NCBI GenBank assembly: GCA_963676355.1
Contig: OY781093.1
Coordinates: 248,001 to 312,000 of the forward strand
Direction of reading: 5' to 3'
DNA: 64,000 nucleotides
Source of the DNA: JAGLOK01 sp963676355
GTDB taxonomy: Bacteria > Bacillota > Clostridia > Christensenellales > UMGS416
The notes below the pieces were generated by a model. That model ran no database searches, had not been told where the DNA came from, and worked only from the letters and a program-made list of their open reading frames with translations. Below are positions 9,373 through 17,143 of the stretch, one piece after another. The first letter of the stretch is position 1. Every line of letters starts with the position of its first letter. The position numbers and the translations under genes are program-made.

Positions 9373-10143
9373 TTACAGCGTTTCGTTGTTTGCAAGAAAT
9401 TCGTTTGCAAGACTGTGATATGCTTTTGCTCCCACACAACCCGGATCATAGAGAGTGATTGGAAGACCAAAGCTTGGAGACTCACTGAGTCTAACATTTC
9501 TCGGAATAATTGATTTATACACTTTATCTGTGAAATGCTTTTTAATATCCATACTGACTTGCTCAGATAAATTGGTGCGAGCATCATACATTGTAAGCAC
9601 AACACCCTCTATCTGCAGATTTGTGTTTAAAGAACTACGTACTCTTTTAAATGTATTTAGCAGCTGGGACAACCCTTCCATTGCGTAATACTCACACTGT
9701 ATTGGAATAAGAACAGAATCAGCCGCAGTCATTGCGTTAAGCGTAATAAGCCCCAATGAAGGAGGACAATCTATAAATATATAATCATATATATCCTTTA
9801 CCTTTTCCACGGCATTTTTAAGGCGCACTTCCCTTGCCATTTCATTTACAAGTTCTACTTCCGCAGCAGCTAAGTCAACGCTGCTAGGAAGAATATCAAG
9901 AGTATCAATCATAGTTTTATGAATTGAATTTGTTATCTCTCTTTCATTAATAAGCACATCATAGCTTGAATATGGCAAATTTCTGAAATCAATACCAAGA
10001 CCACTTGAACAGTTACTCTGAGGATCTAGGTCTATCAGCAGAACTTTTTTGCCAATCGCTGCAATGCAAGAACCCAGATTTACTGTTGTGGTTGTTTTTC
10101 CTACGCCGCCCTTTTGATTGGCGACAGCAATTACTTTTCCCAA
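9373..10143 (-). CDS. parA: Chromosome partitioning ATPase ParA (Soj)
   Basis: The 256-residue product has the deviant Walker A motif K-G-G-V-G-K-T-T at residues 10-17, the Walker A' L-I-D-L-D-P-Q and the Walker B F-I-D-C-P-P-S-L-G typical of Soj. It acts with ParB on the nucleoid to separate origins and, in relatives, modulates DnaA. Its length matches the family. Two parS sites lie 50-110 bp upstream of its start, so ParB spreading could cover its own promoter. Confidence 0.96.
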   Translation of the reverse strand: MGKVIAVANQKGGVGKTTTTVNLGSCIAAIGKKVLLIDLDPQSNCSSGLGIDFRNLPYSSYDVLINEREITNSIHKTMIDTLDILPSSVDLAAAEVELVNEMAREVRLKNAVEKVKDIYDYIFIDCPPSLGLITLNAMTAADSVLIPIQCEYYAMEGLSQLLNTFKRVRSSLNTNLQIEGVVLTMYDARTNLSEQVSMDIKKHFTDKVYKSIIPRNVRLSESPSFGLPITLYDPGCVGAKAYHSLANEFLANNETL

Positions 10144-10193
10144 AATATTACCTCTGTTAATTATATATTTTTCACCAACTCATTATACATATT

Positions 10194-10209
10194 TGTTTCA
10201 CGTGAAACA
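10194..10209. promoter_or_regulatory. parS site 1
   Basis: A perfect 16-bp palindrome TGTTTCACGTGAAACA, the canonical ParB/Spo0J loading site, lies between parA and the divergent NusG-II gene. Confidence 0.95.
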
Positions 10210-10239
10210 AGATTATTTGTTATAAATTATTTTTTATAA

Positions 10240-10255
10240 TGTTTCACGTGAAACA
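10240..10255. promoter_or_regulatory. parS site 2
   Basis: This is a second perfect copy of TGTTTCACGTGAAACA, 46 bp from the first centre to centre. Paired parS sites next to parAB are usual near the origin. Confidence 0.95.
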
Positions 10256-10345
10256 TTTGAATGCTTTTTATTCATATAATATTAATTGTTATATTATAAT
10301 TTGTCTGATATACTTTTCGTGAAAAAATATTTATTGGAGGCTTTG

Positions 10346-10702
10346 TTGATTAAAAAAACTGACATACTTATTTCAGTCTCAATACTAGCTTTATCTTTAA
10401 TAGCAATGCTTGCAGTGTATCTTATTCCCTTTGAAGGAGAACCAGTTGTAAGCGTCTATATAGATAATGAAAAGATAGACTCATATTCTTTTGATGAGGA
10501 ATATCAAGAAATAGATATTGATACACAATACGGAGAAAATGTTCTTATAATATCTGAAGGCATGGCTTTTATAAGCGAGTCAGACTGCCACACTAAATCT
10601 TGTGTGGCAACAAAATCGGTTTCTAGGCCTGGCTCAATGATTATATGCGCGCCGAATCATCTTGTAATAAAAATAGAAACTTTATCAAAGAGCGGTGAAT
10701 GA
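10346..10702 (+). CDS. NusG domain II-containing protein
   Basis: The 118-residue product has one N-terminal transmembrane helix and then a NusG domain II-like beta domain. The family signature is visible: D-C-x4-C about residue 80, then P-G-S-M-I-I-C-A-P-N-x-L-V-I-K-I. These small membrane-anchored proteins often precede Gx transporters in Clostridia; their role is not established. I place the start at TTG 10346 because TTGGAGG lies just before it. A longer frame from TTG 10286 has no ribosome site. The gene leads a three-gene operon. Confidence 0.75.
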   Translation: MIKKTDILISVSILALSLIAMLAVYLIPFEGEPVVSVYIDNEKIDSYSFDEEYQEIDIDTQYGENVLIISEGMAFISESDCHTKSCVATKSVSRPGSMIICAPNHLVIKIETLSKSGE

Positions 10703-10703
10703 T

Positions 10704-11237
10704 ATGAATATATCTCTTAGAAAATCAACATATATTTCTCTGCTTATTGCTTTCTCACTTATAAGCTATTTCATTGAAAGCAGTCTACCTCCCCTTATCC
10801 CAACTGTATCGGGAGCACGATTGGGACTGAGTAATATATTTGTTATATACGCTTTATACGCATTTGGTTTTAAACAGGCTATTATAGTTGCGCTTTTAAA
10901 ATCACTTCTGGGACCAATCTTCGCAGGGGCACCAACAGGAATATTTTTTTCATTCGCAGGTAGCATTTTGTCTCTTTCATCAATGACAATAGTAAAAAAA
11001 TATATGGTAGGAAAAATTGGTGTAGTTGGCGTTTCAGTTATTGGATCATTACTCCACAACATTGGACAACTAATAATTGCAATACTTTTTACATCAACAA
11101 CTTTTATACTATTATATTTTCCAATTCTATCTATGATATCTGTTCCTTGTGGTATAATAATCGGTATAGCTGCAGACAGGCTTTTAAAAATTACGAAAGA
11201 TATTTCTATTAAAAAGAAAATGCACGGAGGAAAATAA
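10704..11237 (+). CDS. Gx transporter family membrane protein
   Basis: The 177-residue product is highly hydrophobic with five or six predicted helices. It has the small-residue pattern of the Gx transporter family, once annotated as heptaprenyl diphosphate synthase component I. Conserved-looking pieces are P-T-V-S-G-A-R-L-G-L-S-N and G-A-P-T-G-I-F-F-S-F-A-G. It probably acts as an ECF-S-like membrane component; the substrate is unknown. ATG 10704, just after the upstream stop, is preferred over GTG 10695. Confidence 0.75.
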   Translation: MNISLRKSTYISLLIAFSLISYFIESSLPPLIPTVSGARLGLSNIFVIYALYAFGFKQAIIVALLKSLLGPIFAGAPTGIFFSFAGSILSLSSMTIVKKYMVGKIGVVGVSVIGSLLHNIGQLIIAILFTSTTFILLYFPILSMISVPCGIIIGIAADRLLKITKDISIKKKMHGGK

Positions 11238-11238
11238 C

Positions 11239-12309
11239 TTGAAAACACTTAAGGTGATACTCACCGTATTTCTAACAATTATTATTGTGGCGACATGCTT
11301 TGCAACGGAGATAATAGCTCTTGCAAATGTGTCTGTTCTGAATCCTAACTTCTATAAAAAAACGCTAAGCAATAATGGTTTTTATGATAATGTAAGATTA
11401 ATTATGGTCTCATATATAAACGGTTTTGTAGATCAGCAAGGTGCAATTCCTGATGAATTTAAAGATGATGCTTATCAAATAACTGAAAATGTTTTTTCGA
11501 AGGAAAGCTTTTCTTCTCAACTGGGAGAGTTTTTAGGAGGATCAGTCAGCTATGTTTTGTATGACGAAGGCGATTCAGTCATTCCCATAAACATTTGGAT
11601 TGACAGCTTTATAGAAGAAATTGATAATTCAACATTGGTTGATGATATCGCAGAGTATAACCTTTCAATTGGCGAAACTGATGACCAGCAAGCATATCGT
11701 GATGCTTTGTATCCTGTTGTGCGTTCAACTTACACTGGTTTTCTCGGAGCTTTCACAGGCTTGTTTACCGAATCTGATAATCTCTCTGATTTCATAAAGC
11801 TCATGTACCCAACAGAAGAAATGCAAAAAAAGGTCAATGCAAAATTTGACCAATTAAGGATATGGGTTAAATGGTCAAATCGTGCGATGTATGCAGGCTT
11901 TGCTGCAATAATATTTCTATGCGCTCTTGTTCTATTAATTTGGAAAAAGAAGATTGGCAAGGCATACAAAATGTTAGGCACTGTATTTATTATCAATTCT
12001 ATATTACTTGTTATTGTTGGCAGCATAATGCTAATGAGTATTTCAATTCTTGATTTGATGAATAAGCTTCCCTCGATACTCACTTCATATAAAGGCCTTG
12101 CTCAGTCTGCAATAAACTCAATAGCTGTCTTAACTCTTATTGAAGGAGCAGTCGTGTTATTGATTGGCATCTTCCTTTCAGTCTTTGGAGGAGCAATGAT
12201 AAGAAAAAAAGCAGAAGCCATAGCTGAAAGTGAAACTGACACCATAGACACAAAGATTCAAGAAATTGACTACTCTGAAGATAGTGAAACAGAACAAGTG
12301 GATGAATAA
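11239..12309 (+). CDS. Uncharacterised membrane protein
   Basis: The 356-residue product has an N-terminal membrane helix, an extracytoplasmic segment of roughly 175 residues, three further helices between about 215 and 325, and an acidic Thr/Glu-rich tail. Translation probably starts at TTG 11239, since GGAGG lies 8 nt upstream. The gene begins directly after the Gx transporter gene, so it belongs to that operon. No known domain is recognised. Confidence 0.7.
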   Translation: MKTLKVILTVFLTIIIVATCFATEIIALANVSVLNPNFYKKTLSNNGFYDNVRLIMVSYINGFVDQQGAIPDEFKDDAYQITENVFSKESFSSQLGEFLGGSVSYVLYDEGDSVIPINIWIDSFIEEIDNSTLVDDIAEYNLSIGETDDQQAYRDALYPVVRSTYTGFLGAFTGLFTESDNLSDFIKLMYPTEEMQKKVNAKFDQLRIWVKWSNRAMYAGFAAIIFLCALVLLIWKKKIGKAYKMLGTVFIINSILLVIVGSIMLMSISILDLMNKLPSILTSYKGLAQSAINSIAVLTLIEGAVVLLIGIFLSVFGGAMIRKKAEAIAESETDTIDTKIQEIDYSEDSETEQVDE

Positions 12310-12348
12310 ATAATATACAAACATATGTTCGTGTTAAAATATAAAACA

Positions 12349-12376
12349 AATCCCTCGATTACTCGAGGGATTTTTA
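12349..12376. terminator. Bidirectional terminator
   Basis: The stem AATCCCTCGA/TCGAGGGATT (12349-12358 with 12363-12372) has T-rich flanks on both strands. It separates the convergent membrane-protein operon and dnaN. Confidence 0.8.
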
Positions 12377-12392
12377 TATACTGATTATTTTA

Positions 12393-13493
12393 TTACTCTG
12401 CGTAAATTCTGACCGGAAGAAGTAAATATAAAAAGTCTTCGTTTTCAGCAGGCGTTATAACACACGGGCTAACGTTTGTTGTAAATGAAAGCGCTATTTG
12501 CTGATTATCGATGTTTTTAAGGAAATCAAACAGATATCTTGAGTTGAATGCTATCTGTATTTCTTTTCCTTCCACCTGTGTATCAATAACCTCATGCACG
12601 TTGCCTAATTCGTTCTCAGAATCAATGTTTAACTGATTGGCACTCACATTAAAGGTGACAAGGTTATTGTTGCCAGAAGAGATTGTGGAAGCTCTGTCAA
12701 TACATTGTGCAAGTTCAGCACTTGATACTGAAAAACGCGTCTGCCATTCAGCAGGGATAATCTGCCTATATTTTATATACTCTCCATCAATAAGGCGGCT
12801 GACCATTTTAATATTTTCTGTTTGAAACAATATATATGCTTGTGTAATCGATATTTTTATAGTTCCCTCAGTTTGGAGGATTCGTCCCACTTCAGTTAGT
12901 GTGCTTGAAGGAACAACAGCTGTTGTCGCTTCTCTTTCTTCTCCCATATCATGACCTGCTATTGCCATCCTGTATCCGTCAAGGGAAACAAGTTTTATAG
13001 AGTCATCAACTATTTCAAATAAAACACCTGTAAGTATCGGACGTGACTCATCAATTGCCGCGGCAAAAAGTGTTTTTCTTATCATGTCTTTTATACGTTC
13101 TTGAGAATACTCAAAAGACTTTTCATTTTCAACATCAGGCAGCAATGGAAAATCTTCTGCTGGAAGTGTATGCATCTTTGTTTTAGATCCTGCACATGTT
13201 ATCTCAACAAAGTTATTATTGAAATATAAATCAACATCCGCATTGTTTGGAAGCTTTCTTGATATTTCATGGAAAAGACGTCCGGGAACTACAGCCTCAC
13301 CATCTTCTTGAACGGTGGCAGGGATTGTGACTTCAATTCCGAGAGTCATATCATAACAAGTAAATTTAACACCTTCATTTACGGTTTTTATTTTAATACC
13401 CTCAAGTATGGGCATTGTTGTTTTGCTTGATATTGCATGACTTACTGTTGATACTGCATTACATAGCTTTTGCTTGTCTAGTTTTAGTTTCAT
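12393..13493 (-). CDS. dnaN: DNA polymerase III beta sliding clamp
   Basis: The 366-residue product has the three-repeat clamp layout and the usual C-terminus ending in L-L-L-P-V-R. It forms the ring-shaped dimer that tethers DNA polymerase III. AAGGAG lies 5 nt upstream of the ATG. It follows dnaA by 177 bp on the same strand. The genes that usually follow dnaN in Bacillota (recF, gyrB, gyrA) are absent: the next gene is convergent. Confidence 0.96.
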   Translation of the reverse strand: MKLKLDKQKLCNAVSTVSHAISSKTTMPILEGIKIKTVNEGVKFTCYDMTLGIEVTIPATVQEDGEAVVPGRLFHEISRKLPNNADVDLYFNNNFVEITCAGSKTKMHTLPAEDFPLLPDVENEKSFEYSQERIKDMIRKTLFAAAIDESRPILTGVLFEIVDDSIKLVSLDGYRMAIAGHDMGEEREATTAVVPSSTLTEVGRILQTEGTIKISITQAYILFQTENIKMVSRLIDGEYIKYRQIIPAEWQTRFSVSSAELAQCIDRASTISSGNNNLVTFNVSANQLNIDSENELGNVHEVIDTQVEGKEIQIAFNSRYLFDFLKNIDNQQIALSFTTNVSPCVITPAENEDFLYLLLPVRIYAE

Positions 13494-13670
13494 AATGTCT
13501 CCTTTGATGAAGATATATATTATTTATTTATAGTATTAATATTAGTAGGGCCTGTTTAAATATTGGATAACCTATACAGGCTTACTGTTTATGCCACTTT
13601 AAGGGTGTTAGTTTTCCTGTTGATTATACATTGATTTAGCATATAATATCCACATTATCAACAAAAAACG

Positions 13671-14996
13671 CTATTTTTTTATAATCTGGTTTCTAATATC
13701 AGCCAGCATTACTCTTAACTCGTTGTTGTCTGCCATCTCTTTTGAAATGGTGCGGTATGCGTGAAGAACAGTGGTGTGATCGCGTCCACCAAAAAACTTT
13801 CCTATTGCACTCAATGACATATCTGTAAGCTCTCTTAAAAGGTACATTGATATCTGGCGCGGGTATGATATATCATGGCTGCGCTTTTTAGAAAAGATGT
13901 CATCCTCTGAAAGAGAGAATCTGTCGCATACAAGTTTTGTGATGCGCTCCGGAGTCGCTCTTTTACTTTCACTGTTTTTAATTATATCTTTTAAAGCTTC
14001 TTGGACAAGATCCATTGAAATGGGTTCTTTTTTTATTTTAGAAAAAGCAGTGATTCTTGTTAAGCAACCTTCCAACTCTCGTATATTGTTTTCTGCTTTT
14101 GTTGCTACAAACTCAAAAACATCATCGGATATATGAAGTATATTTTCGCTTTCGGCTTTTTTTCTTAAAATTGCTATTCTGGTTTCAAGATCTGGTGGTT
14201 GAATATCTGCTGTAAGCCCCCATTCAAACCTACTTTTCAAGCGCTCTTCCAAGTGTTCCATCTCACGCGGCGGTCTGTCTGAGGAAATAATGATTTGTTT
14301 ATTGCTTTCATACAAAGCGTTGAAAGTGTGGAAAAACTCTTCCTGCGTTCTTTCTTTTCCTGATATGAACTGAATATCATCAATCAGCAAAACATCAACC
14401 TTACGGTATTTATTTCTGAAACTTTCGGAAGCATTTTTTCTGATGGAGTTTATCATTTGATTGGTGAATTCTTCACTTGTAACATAATGAACATTGAGTT
14501 CATTTGGAAGGCTACGAACAAAATGTCCTATAGCCATCATAAGATGGGTTTTTCCCAAACCAACTCCTCCATACAAAAACAGAGGATTGTAGGCTTTTGC
14601 CGGAGCTTCTGCAACTGCAAGACATGCAGCATGGGCAAATCTGTTTGAGTTACCGATGACAAAGCTGTCAAAAGTATATTTTGGATTAAGAATGGATTGC
14701 GATGTTTCTTCTGTTTTTTTGTTGATTGAAAGCACTCCGCCTATTTCATCTTTGGTAAGAATCTTAACATCGCAAGTTTCGCCCATGATTTGGCCGAAAG
14801 CGTTTTGTATAAGAGGTATATAGTGTGAAGTGAGTATATTTTTATTAAAATCCGACTCCACTTGCAACAACAGTGTGTTATCAGAGTATTTAACTGGAAT
14901 AAGCGGGCTAACCCATGTTTCAAAGCTTACGGCAGGCATCTCATCTCTTAGCATATCACAAGCAGATGACCATTGTTTACTTAACGGTAATGTCAT
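13671..14996 (-). CDS. dnaA: Chromosomal replication initiator DnaA
   Basis: The 441-residue product contains domain I, the AAA+ Walker A G-G-V-G-L-G-K-T-H, Walker B L-L-I-D-D-I-Q-F and the C-terminal DnaA-box binding signature G-G-R-D-H-T-T-V-L-H-A. It opens the origin when bound to ATP. I choose ATG 14996 because GGGGGA lies just upstream; in-frame starts at 15020 and 15008 lack a site. The promoter lies within the oriC DnaA-box cluster, consistent with autoregulation. Confidence 0.97.
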   Translation of the reverse strand: MTLPLSKQWSSACDMLRDEMPAVSFETWVSPLIPVKYSDNTLLLQVESDFNKNILTSHYIPLIQNAFGQIMGETCDVKILTKDEIGGVLSINKKTEETSQSILNPKYTFDSFVIGNSNRFAHAACLAVAEAPAKAYNPLFLYGGVGLGKTHLMMAIGHFVRSLPNELNVHYVTSEEFTNQMINSIRKNASESFRNKYRKVDVLLIDDIQFISGKERTQEEFFHTFNALYESNKQIIISSDRPPREMEHLEERLKSRFEWGLTADIQPPDLETRIAILRKKAESENILHISDDVFEFVATKAENNIRELEGCLTRITAFSKIKKEPISMDLVQEALKDIIKNSESKRATPERITKLVCDRFSLSEDDIFSKKRSHDISYPRQISMYLLRELTDMSLSAIGKFFGGRDHTTVLHAYRTISKEMADNNELRVMLADIRNQIIKK

Positions 14997-15039
14997 TTTT
15001 TCCCCCATCAATAGTGGCACATCAAAATGCCGTTCTTTC

Positions 15040-15300
15040 TTCTAACAATAAAAATAATTCCACAAACTTATGTATATAATCTGTTTAAATAAGTTTAAAC
15101 ATGTTGTGGATAACCAGTGGTTATTAACATACTTATCCACAACACATTTATATATTTTTTAGTGCCTTTTTGTGGACAAGTCATATTTTATCAAATAAAA
15201 AGGGGGTATTCAAGCATTTTTTGTGGTACTTATCCACAAATAAACATGATTTTTTTTCAACATAGTATCTGTAGTATATCCACAATTGTTAACATACAAG
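15040..15300. other. Replication origin (oriC) with DnaA boxes
   Basis: AT-rich DNA upstream of dnaA holds perfect TTATCCACA boxes at 15105-15113 (-), 15133-15141 (+) and 15230-15238 (+). A TTGTCCACA variant lies at 15171-15179 (-) and a weaker ATATCCACA at 15276-15284 (+). Another weak box (13646-13654) lies between dnaA and dnaN. Together with dnaA and nearby parS sites this marks the chromosomal origin. rpmH, normally divergent from dnaA, is absent. Confidence 0.88.
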
Positions 15301-15330
15301 ATATGGTATTATTTATGAAAAAAAATAAAT

Positions 15331-15444
15331 AAAAAAAAGGGTGATACACCGATACCGTCCTTGCGGACGGTACGATGTTTGGGTGTATTGAGGGTTGGAG
15401 TGTATCAAATTTAATGCAGGTAATATAATAATATATATTCCTGC
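15331..15444 (-). ncRNA. Candidate structured small RNA next to oriC
   Basis: A minus-strand promoter (15451-15479) would start transcription at about 15444. The transcript opens with a hairpin (GCAGG at 15440-15444 with CCTGC at 15416-15420, AT-rich stem). It continues to a long-range 8-bp stem (15400-15407 with 15342-15349) enclosing an 8-bp stem capped by a GCAA tetraloop (15353-15360 with 15365-15372). A run of eight U (15331-15338) follows. A GNRA loop on this strand only, plus the U tract, argue for an RNA about 110 nt long. No known family is recognised. Confidence 0.5.
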
Positions 15445-15450
15445 TAATAT

Positions 15451-15479
15451 AGTATAATGTAAATGTGTAAATTTTACAA
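15451..15479 (-). promoter_or_regulatory. Sigma-A type promoter of the candidate small RNA
   Basis: On the minus strand, -35 TTGTAA (15479-15474), a 17-nt spacer and -10 TATACT (15456-15451) point toward the structured element and oriC. Confidence 0.5.
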
Positions 15480-15586
15480 GAAAAAAATTGAAATTTACAT
15501 AATTGATTATTGTAGTTAACATAGTAATTACATAGCGCATTTTAGATATTTCCATTTGATGCAAAAATATAATATAATATGTTAAT

Positions 15587-17143
15587 ATGACAAATAGTAA
15601 AGTTAAAATTGCTGCAGCAGTCGATATTGGCTCTGAAAGCGTAAATATGAAAATTGCCCAACAAGATGAAAAAGGTGGGCTTGAATTTCTTGAAAATTTA
15701 ACTCAACCAGTCAATTTGGGTGAAGAATCTATATTTGGAAGCTCTGTAAGTTTTGATAGTGCCGAGAAAGTTTCAGACATTTTAAATAATTACTATAACT
15801 TGATAAAAGAATACCAAGTTCCGAGAGAATATGTTCTTTCATTTGCAACAACTGCCATAAGAAATGCAAAAAATAAAGATTATGTTATTGATCAGATAAA
15901 TGTAAAAACCCAAAGGGAAATCGAAATATTCGAGGATGCGGAAGAAAAGAGCATAATATTCCGTGAAATGCTAAGAAGATATAAAAATCAAAAGGATGCG
16001 GAAAAAAACTTTTTGATGGTTTATACCGGGACAGGATCTGTAGGCGTTGCTGCAGTTGTCAATGAAATGATAGTTTACTCACAGAATGTTAATACAGATA
16101 CATTAAAGCTTACAAAAATGACCGAAGATATTGAGTCACTTACAATGAGTGATTTTACAAAAGTTATTGATGAATATTTAAACTATATAACAGGTACTGT
16201 AAAGAGAAACTTGAAAAACACAACTCTTGAAACCATAGTTGCCAGCGGAGAGGAAATTTCATTTATTCAGTCGTTGTGCAAAACTCATTTTTCAGATGAT
16301 GAAAATATAATAAAAAAGAAAAACCTAATTGCACTTTATGAAGATGTTACAAACAAGTCATCAAAGTATTTGGTGAAGACATTTGGGCTTCCTTTTGAAA
16401 AAAGCAAAAAACTTCTTATAATAATTGCGTCCTACATAAAACTTTTGGACATTATGAAGGCGAAATTAATTGTAAATGTTGAGGCTGATTTATCGGATGC
16501 TGTTTTGTATGAATTGCTTAATAGAAAAAAAGCAAAAGCGGAAAAAAAAGAATTTGATTTAAATATTGTGTCTTCGGCTCGTTTTATGGCGCGAAGATAT
16601 GCTTGTGATGAAAAGCATTCAGGTGCTGTTGAAAACTTTGCGCTTACGATATTTGATAATCTTAAAAAAGTTCACGGTTTTTCAAGGCGGGAAAGACTTT
16701 ATTTGCAAACCGCTGCGATTTTACACGACATAGGAAAATATGTTGACTCAACTGTATATGATCTGGCAACAGTACACCTTATAAAAAACTCTTTTATAAT
16801 TAGCCTTACTTCGCAGCAAAAAGATATAATAGCAAACATCGCAAGATATCATGGCAATGAGATTCCAAGCCTTGAGCATCCGCCATATAGTATATTGAAT
16901 GAAAAACAGAAGATGATAGTTTCAAAGCTTAGCGCGATTTTGAGGATTGCGGACGCTTTAGACTATTCAAGAGTTCAGAAGATAAAAAACATCAATCTTA
17001 ATTTATATGAAAAAAAGCTGACAATAGTAACTGAAGGAACAGAAGATACTACGCTTGAAGAATGGACCTTTTTTAAACAAAGCAAATTCTTTGAGAATGT
17101 ATTTGGAATAAAATGTGGGTTACTTAAAAAGGGTATGGTATGA
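15587..17143 (+). CDS. ppx: Ppx/GppA-type exopolyphosphatase with HD domain
   Basis: The 518-residue product has an N-terminal actin-like ASKHA domain (A-V-D-I-G-S-E-S-V-N near residue 11). Its C-terminal HD domain carries I-L-H-D-I-G-K-Y near residue 380 and Y-H-G-N-E-I. It should hydrolyse polyphosphate or ppGpp-type substrates. The gene overlaps ppk1 by 4 bp (ATGA), which links it to polyphosphate turnover. No ribosome site precedes the ATG, and a TATAAT ends 8 bp upstream, so the mRNA may be leaderless. Confidence 0.85.
   Translation: MTNSKVKIAAAVDIGSESVNMKIAQQDEKGGLEFLENLTQPVNLGEESIFGSSVSFDSAEKVSDILNNYYNLIKEYQVPREYVLSFATTAIRNAKNKDYVIDQINVKTQREIEIFEDAEEKSIIFREMLRRYKNQKDAEKNFLMVYTGTGSVGVAAVVNEMIVYSQNVNTDTLKLTKMTEDIESLTMSDFTKVIDEYLNYITGTVKRNLKNTTLETIVASGEEISFIQSLCKTHFSDDENIIKKKNLIALYEDVTNKSSKYLVKTFGLPFEKSKKLLIIIASYIKLLDIMKAKLIVNVEADLSDAVLYELLNRKKAKAEKKEFDLNIVSSARFMARRYACDEKHSGAVENFALTIFDNLKKVHGFSRRERLYLQTAAILHDIGKYVDSTVYDLATVHLIKNSFIISLTSQQKDIIANIARYHGNEIPSLEHPPYSILNEKQKMIVSKLSAILRIADALDYSRVQKIKNINLNLYEKKLTIVTEGTEDTTLEEWTFFKQSKFFENVFGIKCGLLKKGMV

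Noticed and set aside
15313..15564. 83-codon minus-strand frame over the structured element
   Set aside because: Stem-loop structure and the U tract explain the sequence better than a protein; no ribosome site is seen.
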